From Bradyrhizobium sp. 1 (GTDB lineage Bacteria > Pseudomonadota > Alphaproteobacteria > Rhizobiales > Xanthobacteraceae), in the NCBI RefSeq assembly GCF_023073315.1, contig NZ_JADPJH010000026.1, positions 245,669 through 309,668 of the forward strand: DNA of 64,000 bases, read 5' to 3'. This document shows, piece by piece, positions 1 through 8,838 of this stretch (position 1 is its first letter; each line of letters begins with the position of its first letter). The translations under genes and the position numbers were made by a program. Below the pieces are notes generated by a model that made no database searches, had not been told where the DNA came from, and worked only from the letters and a program-made list of their open reading frames with translations.

Positions 1-580
1 TCTTCATCTGCTGAATACGGGCGACATCGATCGGCTCGTTGCCACCAAAACGGCCCTCGCCGGCGAGATCGAGGATCTGGCCGCCCACCATGCCGCCGAT
101 GCCGGCGCAGCGCGCCAGCGCGCGCGTCAGCAGCAGCCGCACATTGGCGTCGCGATGGATCTCGTCGCGGGTGATGATGTCGAAGGCGAGCGTCAGAAGG
201 CCGTCGCCCGCGAGGATCGCGGTCGCGTCGTCGGTCTTCTTGTGCAGGGTGGGGCGGCCGCGACGCAGGTCCGAATTGTCCATCGCCGGCAGGTCGTCAT
301 GGATCAGCGAGTAGCAGTGGATGCATTCGAGCGCCGCACCAGCAAGCAGCGCAGCTTCGCGCGACACGCCGAACACGGCCGCACTCTCGACCACCAGGAA
401 CGGCCGCAGGCGCTTGCCGCCGTTCAGGCTCGAATAGCGCATTGCGTCCATCAGTCGCTTGGGCCGGGCGATCTCATCGTGCAGGATGTCGTCCGACAGC
501 AGGCGGCCAAGCAGGGCCTCGGTGTCATCAGCGGTCTTGTCCAGACGTTTGGCGAAATCGGACGGGGACGTGCCGGTCAT
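1..580 (-). CDS. Polyprenyl diphosphate synthase, partial (C-terminus beyond window)
   Basis: Isoprenoid chain elongation enzyme that condenses isopentenyl diphosphate with allylic diphosphates. The frame opens with ATG at 580 (MTGTSPSDFAKRLDK) and runs off the left edge, so about 193 residues are visible. Seen directly: the GGKRLRP diphosphate-binding stretch and the first Asp-rich motif DDLPAMD followed by RRGRPTLHKK. The two-residue insertion inside the Asp motif is typical of bacterial (type II) farnesyl/geranylgeranyl diphosphate synthases. Product chain length cannot be decided without the rest. It is divergent from mtgA across about 160 bases. Confidence 0.9.
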   Translation of the reverse strand, partial: MTGTSPSDFAKRLDKTADDTEALLGRLLSDDILHDEIARPKRLMDAMRYSSLNGGKRLRPFLVVESAAVFGVSREAALLAGAALECIHCYSLIHDDLPAMDNSDLRRGRPTLHKKTDDATAILAGDGLLTLAFDIITRDEIHRDANVRLLLTRALARCAGIGGMVGGQILDLAGEGRFGGNEPIDVARIQQMK

Positions 581-741
581 CAAGAAGGGCTCCAGAACTA
601 AAATTCGGCGGGACAATCCTTTATGCGCCCGTCCCAGTCAATCGTTTGGAAGGCCTAAAAAGTGCTGGAAAAGGCCCGAATTATCACAGACTTAATGGCC
701 CAGCCCGTGGCCGCATTTCATTTTGCGCCGGAAAGGTTGAT

Positions 742-1416
742 TTGCGGATCGTCAAAACCCTTCTCCTGGTATTCGCGGTTGCGCTGCTCGCGCCTTACGT
801 GATTGCGCCGTTCTACCGCACCGGCCATCCGGTTTCGACGCTGATGGCCTGGCGTAGCTTGCGGGGCGCGCCGATGCAGCGGGAATGGATCGATCTGGCG
901 GCGATGTCGCCTTATCTGCCGCGCTCGGTGGTGGCGGCCGAGGACGCCCATTTCTGCAAGCATCATGGCATCGACTGGGGCGCACTGCGCGAGGCCATCG
1001 ACGACGCCAAGGAGGACGGCACCGCCTTCCGGGGCGCCTCCACCATCACCCAGCAGGTGGCGAAAAACCTGTTCCTCTGGCAGGGCCGGGATTTCGTCCG
1101 CAAGGCTCTGGAATTCCCGCTGGCGCTGTGGATCGACTTCGTCCTGCCGAAGGCGCGGATCCTGGAAATTTACCTCAACATCGCCGAACTCGGCCCGCAG
1201 GGCCAGTTTGGCGTCGAGGCAGCCAGCGCCTATGCCTTCGGCAAATCGGCCGAGGACCTCTCGCCCCGGGAAGCGGCACTTTTAGCCTCGATCCTGCCGA
1301 ATCCGGTCAAACGCAGCGCCCGGACCCCGGGGCCGGGCGTCCGGCGGCTGGCCGGGACCTATGTGGCAAGGGCGCAGGCCACCTCGCTTTCGACCTGCTG
1401 GCGGGAAAATCGCTGA
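742..1416 (+). CDS. mtgA: Monofunctional peptidoglycan glycosyltransferase
   Basis: Inner-membrane GT51 enzyme that polymerises lipid II into glycan strands without a transpeptidase domain. I start it at TTG 742 because a purine-rich GGAAAGG lies just upstream and the product (224 aa) then begins with a short basic tail and one membrane segment (about residues 5-22), the usual MtgA layout. Family motifs are present in order: VVAAEDAHFCKHHGID with the catalytic Glu, GASTITQQVAKNLFLW, and RILEIYLNIAELG followed by the GVEAAS segment. The open frame extends upstream, but that part has no family similarity. No penicillin-binding domain follows. Confidence 0.92.
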   Translation: MRIVKTLLLVFAVALLAPYVIAPFYRTGHPVSTLMAWRSLRGAPMQREWIDLAAMSPYLPRSVVAAEDAHFCKHHGIDWGALREAIDDAKEDGTAFRGASTITQQVAKNLFLWQGRDFVRKALEFPLALWIDFVLPKARILEIYLNIAELGPQGQFGVEAASAYAFGKSAEDLSPREAALLASILPNPVKRSARTPGPGVRRLAGTYVARAQATSLSTCWRENR

Positions 1417-1584
1417 TTTCGGGTCCTTTTCGGGCGTATTTTCCGGCCCAGAACCCTAGATTTAAGGTCTGCCTTCCTCTATAAGCCCGGCCTTGACTGG
1501 CATTCAGCTCGCCTCGGTTTGCGGGTGCTGAGCCGTCCCTTTGCGGACGATGCCCCGAAACACCAATCCCTAGAGGATATTGAA

Positions 1585-1767
1585 ATGGCCGTTCCGAGAA
1601 GAAAAACCTCGCCGTCGCGTCGTGGCATGCGCCGCTCGGCAGACGCCATCAAGAAGCCGACCTATGTGGAAGACAAGGACTCCGGCGAGCTCCGTCGTCC
1701 GCACCATCTCGACCTCAAGACCGGCATGTACAAGGGCCGTCAGGTCCTGAAGAAGAAAGAGTCCTGA
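1585..1767 (+). CDS. rpmF: 50S ribosomal protein L32
   Basis: Small ribosomal protein of the large subunit, 60 aa. The start at ATG 1585 gives MAVPRRKTSPSRRGMRRS, the standard alphaproteobacterial L32 N-terminus, with AGAGGA about 8 bases upstream. The C-terminal part (SGELRRPHHLDLKTGMYKGRQVL) also matches the family. The alphaproteobacterial form lacks the four zinc-binding cysteines of other L32 proteins, and none are present here. Longer in-frame starts upstream would add a non-conserved extension. Confidence 0.97.
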   Translation: MAVPRRKTSPSRRGMRRSADAIKKPTYVEDKDSGELRRPHHLDLKTGMYKGRQVLKKKES

Positions 1768-1787
1768 GTTTTAGGACCTTATTCTTT
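1761..1787 (+). terminator. Weak candidate terminator after rpmF
   Basis: GTCCT (1761-1765) can pair with AGGAC (1773-1777) around a 7-base loop, followed by the T-rich CTTATTCTTT. The stem is only 5 bp and includes the rpmF stop codon, so this is tentative. Confidence 0.3.
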
Positions 1788-1913
1788 GGGCAGGATGATT
1801 TCGCCTGCCTGATTTCGGCCACCCTATGAGATATGACAGTGACGGCGGCGGAGCCAATGCTTCGCTGCCGCATTGTCCTGTCCGGATATCTTGATCGAGA
1901 AGGCATTTCGCCG

Positions 1914-2555
1914 ATGGTCGGTTTCCCGCTGCTTTTGATTCCGCTCGCGGTCTACAACATCATCGCCTTCCTGATGCCGAGCGTGTCCTTTACGGACGTG
2001 CTGTTCAAGGTGCCGATGATTACGGGCGAGACCTGGCCGGTCACGCTCGCCGACTTGATGCTCGCCCTTGGCGTCGTGCTGCTGCTGCTCGAGGTGGTCA
2101 AAGGCGCGCGGCCCGGCGCGAAATTCCTGATGGATCATCTGTTGTCGCTGATCCTGTTCGGCGCAGCCGCGGCCGAATTCGTGATGTGGCCCAAATTCGG
2201 CAACTCCACTTTTTTCCTGCTGGTGCTGCTCGCGATGGCCGATTTCCTCGGCGGTATTGCCCAGCGCACGCGCCGCCGTGTCACCTATGTCGCCGAGACA
2301 ACAGTGCCGGCACCGCGCAAGGCCAAGCGCCAGGCCGAGCCACCGGCCGATGAAGTCGCGGCCGAGCCCAGGTTCGAGCCGGTGACCGCGCCAGCACCGG
2401 TCGCGCCACCCGCGCCTACTGCGCAGTCGGTTGCCGAATCCGTGCTGATGGATCATCCCGCGCCGAAGCCGCTGATCCCACCCTCGCCGGAAATTCCTTC
2501 ACCGGATTTGCAGCCGGGCAACGGCACGCCGTCCTCGCCCGATACGCTGCGCTGA
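1914..2555 (+). CDS. Multi-pass membrane protein with Pro/Ala-rich tail, unknown function
   Basis: 213 aa if started at ATG 1914, where GAGAAGG lies upstream; an upstream in-frame start (1833) would add 27 residues of unlikely sequence. Four hydrophobic stretches are visible in the first 120 residues (starting VGFPLLLIPLAVYNIIAFL), followed by a basic RTRRR turn and a long cytoplasmic tail rich in Pro, Ala and Glu. I recognise no enzymatic motif. It ends 6 bases from the convergent gene at 2562. Confidence 0.75.
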   Translation: MVGFPLLLIPLAVYNIIAFLMPSVSFTDVLFKVPMITGETWPVTLADLMLALGVVLLLLEVVKGARPGAKFLMDHLLSLILFGAAAAEFVMWPKFGNSTFFLLVLLAMADFLGGIAQRTRRRVTYVAETTVPAPRKAKRQAEPPADEVAAEPRFEPVTAPAPVAPPAPTAQSVAESVLMDHPAPKPLIPPSPEIPSPDLQPGNGTPSSPDTLR

Positions 2556-2561
2556 TTGACT

Positions 2562-2822
2562 TCAAGCCACCTGCCGCGTGCGCGCGGTAACGCTCGGCAG
2601 AGGGCGTTTGCCGCCATAGGCCATTTGCGCATCTTCCGAGGACGCCCGCCGGAGCCGGCTGGTCTGGGGCAGCTGCTCGGCATTGGCGATGAGCTGGGTG
2701 ACGAAGCTCGGATCCGGGCGCGGCAGTGGGGCCTTGTTGACCCACTGCAATGTCGGGATCATCGGCACCAGGGCCGTGCCCGTGCCGTTCGCCGCCTCGT
2801 CCAATCGATCAGTACTCAACAT
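2562..2822 (-). CDS. Small conserved-type hypothetical protein
   Basis: 86 aa from ATG 2822 (MLSTDRLDEAANGTGTALV), preceded by GGTGA at a good distance; a GTG at 2831 is an alternative. It has no membrane segment or signal peptide. The central PLPRPDPSFVTQLIANAEQLPQTSRLRR looks like a structured core, and the tail is basic. I believe similar small proteins occur in other Bradyrhizobiaceae but cannot verify that here. Function unknown. It is convergent with the membrane protein gene. Confidence 0.6.
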   Translation of the reverse strand: MLSTDRLDEAANGTGTALVPMIPTLQWVNKAPLPRPDPSFVTQLIANAEQLPQTSRLRRASSEDAQMAYGGKRPLPSVTARTRQVA

Positions 2823-3043
2823 CGCTATCACCGTTGATCCGGTGAGCCTGTCGCGTTTCGGGACGCGGGCGCCGGGTGCGTGTCAGTACTCGCAAGGCCT
2901 ATGCCGGACGGGCCGGTTTGGTTCCCTTGCCCCTTCACAACGTGGTTTCCAAATTGTTTATGAACTTTGCCTAGGGTCGGAGGCGAATCTGGCCGTATTC
3001 TGTGCCGGCTCAGGACTACCCGCTGTCCCGAAACGAGGCGATT

Positions 3044-4738
3044 TTGACCCCTGCATTGCCGCAAGCCTCCGACATCCTCGCTGCCCTCGGCCAGGCCGTT
3101 TTCGTCTGGGACATCGCCAACGACGCCATCGTGTGGGGCGACCAGGTTACTAGCGTCTTCCCCGGCATCCCCGCCGAGCGGCTCGCGACCGGCGCCGAAT
3201 TCGCCAAGCTGATCGAGCCCGTGCAAACGCTCCGAACCGCCGCGCTGGCGCAGACCTCCCCCGTGCACGGTGCCGACGGCACGCCTTACCGGGTCGAGTA
3301 CGGCGTGCGCATGAGCGCCGCCGATCCCGTGGTCTGGATCGAGGAGACCGGCCGCTGGTTTGCCGGTCCCGACGGCCGCCCTACGCGTGCGATTGGCTCC
3401 GTTCGCATCAACAATGAGCGTCATGCCCGCGACGAAGAGCTGACGAAGCTCGCCCGGCTCGATCCTCTCACCGGCGAGCTCAACCGCTCGCATCTGATTG
3501 CGGCGCTGGCCGAGGCGATCGAGGAGACGACCCGCTTCCGCTCGACAGCAGCCTTCATGCTGGTCGGCATCGATCACCTCGCCCGCGTCAACGACGCCTT
3601 CGGCTTCGACGTCGCCGACGCCGTGATTCTCGACATCGGCAAACGCATCCGCGCGCGCCTGCGCGGCGGCGACGTACTCGGGCGCTTTTCCGGCAACAAG
3701 TTTGGCCTGATCCTGAAGAACTGCACCATTGACGACATGAACGTCGCCGCTGAGCGTTTCCTTGCCGGCATCCGCGACGAGGTGGTGCCGACGAAATCCG
3801 GTCCGGTCTCGGTCACGGCCTCGATCGGCGCGGTCAGCCTGCCGCGCTACGCCCGCAACACCGACGAGGCGGTCAACCGTGCCCATGAGACGTTGGACGC
3901 CGCCAAGCGCCGCCGCGCCGGCTCGTTTGCGACCTGGCGTCCGGATGCCACGCGCGATGCGCAGCGCCGCGTCAACATCCGCGTCACCGACGAGATCGTC
4001 ACCGCGCTGAACGAGCGCCGCATCAAGCTCGCCTATGAGCCGGTGGTTGCGGCCGCCTCACGCGAGCGCGCGTTCCATGAATGCCTGGTGCGGATGGACC
4101 AGGGCGACGGCCAGGTGCTGCTCGCGCCCGACATCGTGCCGGTCGCCGAACGGCTCGGCCTGATCCGCCTCGTCGATCACCGCGTGCTCGAGCTCGTGGT
4201 TGCCGAGCTCGCGGCCGCGCCCGACATCCGCCTCAGCCTCAACATCTCGCCTGATACGACCATGGATCCGGATTGGTGGGCGGGCATCGAATCGCTGATG
4301 CAGGCCCATCCCGGCGTCGCCGAGCGGCTGATCGTCGAGATCACCGAGACGGTTGCGATCCAGGACATCGACGACGTGCGCGGCTTCGTCACGCGGCTGA
4401 AGAACTTCGGCAGCCGCATCGCCATCGACGATTTCGGCGCCGGCTACACCTCGTTCCGCAATCTGCGCAAGCTCGGCGTCGACATCGTCAAGATCGACGG
4501 CGCTTTCGTGCAGAACATCACCCGTTCCGCCGACGACCGCGCCTTCGTGCAGACCCTGATCGACCTCGCCCGCCGCCTCGACATCAAGACGGTCGCCGAA
4601 TGGGTGCAGGACGAGGAGGCCGCAAACATGCTGCGCGACTGGGGCTGCGACTACATCCAGGGCAGGTTGATCGGGCTGGCCTCAGCCGAGCGCCCATGGG
4701 CCGCGGTGTCGGATAGTGTGTTTCCGGCGGCGGGGTAG
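3044..4738 (+). CDS. PAS-GGDEF(degenerate)-EAL protein, likely c-di-GMP phosphodiesterase
   Basis: Predicted soluble signalling protein of 564 aa. I choose TTG 3044 because GAGG precedes it; GTG 3002 is an alternative without a ribosome site. Order: PAS-like sensor (about 10-125), GGDEF domain (about 130-300), EAL domain (about 320-560). The GGDEF signature is replaced by SGNKF, so cyclase activity is unlikely. In the EAL domain the acidic and Asn ligands look kept: HECLVRM in place of EALLRW, NIS, EITET, DDFGAGYTSF, KIDG and VAEW. The likely role is therefore c-di-GMP hydrolysis or sensing. A terminator-like hairpin follows. Confidence 0.88.
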   Translation: MTPALPQASDILAALGQAVFVWDIANDAIVWGDQVTSVFPGIPAERLATGAEFAKLIEPVQTLRTAALAQTSPVHGADGTPYRVEYGVRMSAADPVVWIEETGRWFAGPDGRPTRAIGSVRINNERHARDEELTKLARLDPLTGELNRSHLIAALAEAIEETTRFRSTAAFMLVGIDHLARVNDAFGFDVADAVILDIGKRIRARLRGGDVLGRFSGNKFGLILKNCTIDDMNVAAERFLAGIRDEVVPTKSGPVSVTASIGAVSLPRYARNTDEAVNRAHETLDAAKRRRAGSFATWRPDATRDAQRRVNIRVTDEIVTALNERRIKLAYEPVVAAASRERAFHECLVRMDQGDGQVLLAPDIVPVAERLGLIRLVDHRVLELVVAELAAAPDIRLSLNISPDTTMDPDWWAGIESLMQAHPGVAERLIVEITETVAIQDIDDVRGFVTRLKNFGSRIAIDDFGAGYTSFRNLRKLGVDIVKIDGAFVQNITRSADDRAFVQTLIDLARRLDIKTVAEWVQDEEAANMLRDWGCDYIQGRLIGLASAERPWAAVSDSVFPAAG

Positions 4739-4796
4739 GGCTTCGTCGCCGCATCGGTGAGAGACTTTACCGGCCTGCCAAAATTCCCTTTGAAAT

Positions 4797-4830
4797 CAAC
4801 CCCCTCTCTACTGTGCATGGGGTTGTTTTC
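4797..4830 (+). terminator. Candidate rho-independent terminator after the EAL gene
   Basis: CAACCCC (4797-4803) pairs with GGGGTTG (4819-4825), and TTTTC follows directly. The loop is long (15 bases). It lies in the gap between two convergent genes. Confidence 0.5.
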
Positions 4831-4864
4831 GTGAAACCTCACGAGGGGAGCGGGAACAGCCGGA

Positions 4865-7732
4865 TTACGCCACCCTTCGAACCGCGTTCAGCGTCTCGAT
4901 GGTGCGCCCCACCTCGGCCGCCGGGCAGGGCCTGCCGAAATAATATCCCTGCACCGCGGTACAGCCGCATTCGCGGACGAAGTCGAGCTGCTCGATCGTC
5001 TCGACACCCTCCGCCGTGGTCTCGACGCCGAGCACGGAGCCGAGGCTGGCAATGGTGCGAACGATGGCGACACTCTCCGGGCTTTCGCCGAGCGTGCCGA
5101 CAAAGGAGCGGTCGATCTTGATGCGGTCGAACGGAAATTTGCGCAGATAGCTGAGCGAGGAATAGCCGACGCCGAAATCGTCGAGGCTGACGCGCACCCC
5201 TAGCGCGCGGAGCTGATGCAGGATCTCGATCGTGGCCTCGCTGTCGTCGAGCAGCGCAGTCTCGGTGACCTCGAGCTCGAGCCGCCGCGGCGGTAGCCCC
5301 GCTTCGGCAAGCGCGCTCGTCACCATCGTCACCAGCCCGCGCGCGCGGAATTGCACCGGCGACAGGTTCACCGCGACGGTGACATCCGGCCACGAGGCGG
5401 CGGTCGCGCAGGCCGTGCGCAGCACCCATTCGCCGATCGGAACGATCAGCCCGTTTTCTTCGGCGATCGGAATGAATTCCGCCGGCGAGACCAAGCCACG
5501 CGAGGGATGTTTCCAGCGCAGCAGCGCCTCGAAGCCGGTGAGCTCGGTGGTGTCGAGCCGCACCTGCGGCTGGAACACCAGGTGGAATTCATTGGCCTCC
5601 AGCGCGCCGCGCAGATCGTACTCCAGCGCGTGCCGACTGCGCGCATGTTCCTCCATCTCGGGCTCGAACAGCTGATAGGCGCCGCGTCCCTTGGCCTTGG
5701 TCTGGTACAGCGCGAGGTCCGCGCATTTCATCAGCTCGTCGGCATCGAGCCCGTGGTCGGGCGCGATCGCGATGCCGACGGAGACGCCGACGTGGATCGA
5801 TTGGCTTTCCAGTGGCGGCGGATGGCCGATGATCTCGACCAGGCGGCGAGCGAGCCGTTCGGCCGATTGCGGCTGCGGTCCGCGCTGGAGCACAGCGAAC
5901 TCGTCGCCGCCGAGGCGCGCAACGGTGTCGTGCTCGCCGACATTCTCCTTCAGGCGCGCGGCGACCCAGCGCAGCAGCCGGTCGCCGGCGGCGTGGCCGA
6001 GGCGGTCGTTGACGGTCTTGAAATTGTCGAGGTCGAAGCACAGCACGGCCATGGCGCCGCCGGCGATCGCGACCTGGTTCAGCCCCTCGCCCATCTTCTC
6101 GCGGAACAGCGTGCGGTTGGGCAAGTCAGTCAGGGAGTCGTGCCGCGCCATGTGCGCGACGCGGGCCTGCGCCTTGTGGCGCTCGGTGACGTCCTCATAG
6201 GTGACGACCCAGCCACCGAGCTCCATCCGCTTGTGATTGAGCTTGATGATGCGGCCGTCGGTCAGATGGCGGTGCAGCGTGTGCTCGCCCTCGCGTAACC
6301 GCTCGACATAGTCGGCGTAGATCTTCGCGCCCGTCATGTTCGGATGGATGCCGAGATCGCAGCTGTGCTCCATGATCTCGCGCATCGAGACGCCCGGCTT
6401 CACGATGTCGGGCGACAGGCCGTACATCTCGATATAGCGGCGATTGCAGACGATCACGCGCAGGCTCGAATCGAGCATGCAGAGGCCCTGGCTCATGTTG
6501 TTCAGCGCCGCGTCGAAGCGCCGGTACTGCTCGCTCAGTTCCTCGACTGCGTGCTCGCGCTCGGTGATGTCTTCGTAGGTCGCGACGAAGCCGCCTTCGG
6601 GCAGCGCGCAGTAACGCACCGAGATGATGGTGCCATTCGTCATGCTTCGGCGCATCGCGGAGGAATCGCGGTCCGCGATCCGCGCGCTGGCGGCTTCCAG
6701 GACCTGCTGCGGGGTGTATTCCGAAGAGAACGCGCCGTTCGTCATCGATCGCTCGATCAGCTCGCCGAGATGCGTGCCGGGCCTGGTCTCTTCCGGCGAC
6801 AGCCGGTAGATCTTGCGGTAGGTGTTGTTGCAGACGCGCAGGCGCATGTCGCTGTCGTAGAAGGCGAGCCCGTGCGCCATGTTCTCCAGCGCGGCGTCGA
6901 GCATGAAATTCTGCTGCCTCAGCGTCTCCTCGTATTGCAGCCGTTCGGTGACGTCTTCATGCACGGTGACCCAGCCGCCGTCGGGCAGGAAGCGGGAGAC
7001 CGCCTGTACCATCCGCCCGTCGTAGCGCATCACCAGCAGGGTCTTTGCCTTCCTGCTGCGCACGTCCTCCAGGCGCGTGTCGTGGAACTCGTCGGCCGAC
7101 ATGCCCGGCATGTTGCCGCGCGAGAGCCAATGGTCGATGGTCGTGTCGTGGGCGACGCCCGGCTTCACGATGTCGGGGTCTAGGTCGTAGAGGTTCAGGA
7201 AGCGCTCGTTGCAGACGACGATGCGGCTGTCGGAATCATACATGATGAGACCGTGCGACATGTTGGCGAGTGCATGCTGGCTGCGCTCGGTCTGCACGCT
7301 CAATTCCGCCTCGAGCCGGGCGAGGCGGCTGACGTCGTCGCAGATCGTCATCCAGCCGCCGCCGGGAAGCGGCTTCAGCTCGAGCGTGATGACAAGGCCG
7401 CTTGCGAGCGTCTGTCGGGTGCGGAATGGCTCTCCGGCCGCGATCAAGGCAATGCGCTTGGCGTAGAGCGCATCGACTTCCCCTGCGGGGATGTTGCCGA
7501 GCGCGACGCTGTGACCGAGTACGTCACGATAGCGGGTCCCGACCCGCACTATCTCGGCCGACATGTTGAACAGCGTGAAGTAGCGCTGGTTGACCAGTAC
7601 GATCCGGTTGTCGGCGTCGTAGACGCAGACACCCTGCTCCATATGGTCGAGCGCAAGCTGGCTCAGTCCGACGAGGGCCTGCGGGCCTTCTTCGCGGCGT
7701 GCACCAAGCTCGTTGTCGCTGGTCGACGTCAT
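4865..7732 (-). CDS. Four-PAS GGDEF-EAL cyclic-di-GMP signalling protein
   Basis: 955 aa from ATG 7732; GTG 7786 would add 18 residues. Four tandem PAS units of about 125 residues each (roughly 25-145, 150-275, 280-405, 410-530) repeat the same opening, such as DHMEQGVCVYDADNRIV and NNMSQGLCMLDSSLRVI. Each ends in a 'GGW/GGF..T.EDVTER'-like strand. A GGDEF domain with intact GGDEF (ARLGGDEFAVL) follows, then an EAL domain with FEALLRW, NLSPVQF, DDFGVGYSSL and TAEGVE. Both catalytic sites look complete, so it may make or degrade c-di-GMP. No membrane segments are visible; it is probably a cytosolic redox/ligand sensor. Confidence 0.93.
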   Translation of the reverse strand: MTSTSDNELGARREEGPQALVGLSQLALDHMEQGVCVYDADNRIVLVNQRYFTLFNMSAEIVRVGTRYRDVLGHSVALGNIPAGEVDALYAKRIALIAAGEPFRTRQTLASGLVITLELKPLPGGGWMTICDDVSRLARLEAELSVQTERSQHALANMSHGLIMYDSDSRIVVCNERFLNLYDLDPDIVKPGVAHDTTIDHWLSRGNMPGMSADEFHDTRLEDVRSRKAKTLLVMRYDGRMVQAVSRFLPDGGWVTVHEDVTERLQYEETLRQQNFMLDAALENMAHGLAFYDSDMRLRVCNNTYRKIYRLSPEETRPGTHLGELIERSMTNGAFSSEYTPQQVLEAASARIADRDSSAMRRSMTNGTIISVRYCALPEGGFVATYEDITEREHAVEELSEQYRRFDAALNNMSQGLCMLDSSLRVIVCNRRYIEMYGLSPDIVKPGVSMREIMEHSCDLGIHPNMTGAKIYADYVERLREGEHTLHRHLTDGRIIKLNHKRMELGGWVVTYEDVTERHKAQARVAHMARHDSLTDLPNRTLFREKMGEGLNQVAIAGGAMAVLCFDLDNFKTVNDRLGHAAGDRLLRWVAARLKENVGEHDTVARLGGDEFAVLQRGPQPQSAERLARRLVEIIGHPPPLESQSIHVGVSVGIAIAPDHGLDADELMKCADLALYQTKAKGRGAYQLFEPEMEEHARSRHALEYDLRGALEANEFHLVFQPQVRLDTTELTGFEALLRWKHPSRGLVSPAEFIPIAEENGLIVPIGEWVLRTACATAASWPDVTVAVNLSPVQFRARGLVTMVTSALAEAGLPPRRLELEVTETALLDDSEATIEILHQLRALGVRVSLDDFGVGYSSLSYLRKFPFDRIKIDRSFVGTLGESPESVAIVRTIASLGSVLGVETTAEGVETIEQLDFVRECGCTAVQGYYFGRPCPAAEVGRTIETLNAVRRVA

Positions 7733-7926
7733 GGGATCGGCGGTGTCTCGGCGGGCAATAGACTTAACCCAACGTAATTCAGCCACCGAGCGTAGCGAAG
7801 AGGCCGGAAAATTCCCTTAAGCGCAGTAGTTTACGGAGGGTGACCGACGGTGGAGAGATGCGTGCGTCGGCGCGCAAGTGTCAGAGTGTCTGCAAGCCAG
7901 AGTTGGTCCGGGCTACAAGTGGGCCG

Positions 7927-8802
7927 CTACGGCCCGTACAGCACGAGCTCGGTATCGGTGAGGTCGGCGAGCCGCGGCCGGTGCGGGCCCTTGAAATATT
8001 TGCGGCCGCGCCGCTCGGTATAAATGCCGACGAGGCCGGGAATCGGGCCGTTGGCGTCGATCGCCACCGAGATCTTGCCGAGCCGCAGCAGCAACCGGCC
8101 GATGCGGCCGGCGCAGGCGGTGTATTCGGCGGCGCTACGGCAGTAGATCAGCTTCATTGCAGGCGGTGCAATGAAACCGCGGCGGATGCGCACTGGTTGC
8201 AGGATGAAGGGAAACGTACCCTTCGGCGTACGGCAGACCAGGCTGAGGCAATTGTAGCGCGCGTGCCGCGTCAGCAGCTCGGTCTCGGCTTCGGAGAGCC
8301 CCTCGATCGTCTTGGCGTGGGGTGAGATCACCTCGATCTTGCTCCAGCGCGGGGCGCGCGCCAGCGCAGGCACCGAGAAGAAGATGCCGCGGCAATAGGC
8401 GCGAAAACCCTGGGTCTCGATGATCGGCCAGGTCCACGTCGCCGGGCTGATGTTGAGGTAGGTGACGTCCTTGTGCCGCTGCGCGATCTTGGTCAGCAAC
8501 GGCGCATAGTTGCGATAGGCCGGATCGACATACCAGCTCGACAAATTGCAATGGATGGCGGTCTCTTCGCCGTCCTTTCGCGCCGTGTAGATCAGCAGCA
8601 GCACGCCGACCGGCGTGCCGTCATTGTCGAGCATGTAGCCGAAGCGCGGATAGCCCTCCGGCACGGGCCGGAAAGCCTGCCGGCGTAGGCCCTGGATCCA
8701 ATAGTTGCGCGAGCGGCCCACGAAGCCGCGCGTCAACAGGTCCGCGACCGCATCGACGTCGGCTTCGGTGATCTCGCGGCATCGGACCTTGGTGTGGATC
8801 AC
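7927..8802 (-). CDS. GNAT-like acyltransferase of the aminoacyl-carrier-protein cluster
   Basis: 291 aa from GTG 8802 (MIHTKVRCREITEADVDAVADLL). The first half has the layout of an N-acetyltransferase fold: an opening strand, then REITEADVDAVADLLTRGF, a central strand GVLLLIYTAR, and a following SSWYVDPAYRNYAPLL segment. The second half is unfamiliar and may be a second degenerate GNAT lobe. It lies 36 bases downstream of the amino acid:carrier protein ligase and shares its strand, so it is probably co-transcribed. From context I infer that it could move an amino acid (or an acyl group) from the carrier protein to an acceptor; nothing in the sequence proves that. Confidence 0.7.
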   Translation of the reverse strand: MIHTKVRCREITEADVDAVADLLTRGFVGRSRNYWIQGLRRQAFRPVPEGYPRFGYMLDNDGTPVGVLLLIYTARKDGEETAIHCNLSSWYVDPAYRNYAPLLTKIAQRHKDVTYLNISPATWTWPIIETQGFRAYCRGIFFSVPALARAPRWSKIEVISPHAKTIEGLSEAETELLTRHARYNCLSLVCRTPKGTFPFILQPVRIRRGFIAPPAMKLIYCRSAAEYTACAGRIGRLLLRLGKISVAIDANGPIPGLVGIYTERRGRKYFKGPHRPRLADLTDTELVLYGP

Positions 8803-8838
8803 GCTCGTCTTGCCCGTAGAAATGGTCGGCCTCTTATC

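Noticed and set aside
1833..1913. Upstream start for the 1914-2555 membrane protein
   Set aside because: The added residues lack hydrophobic or family-like character and the later ATG has the better ribosome site.
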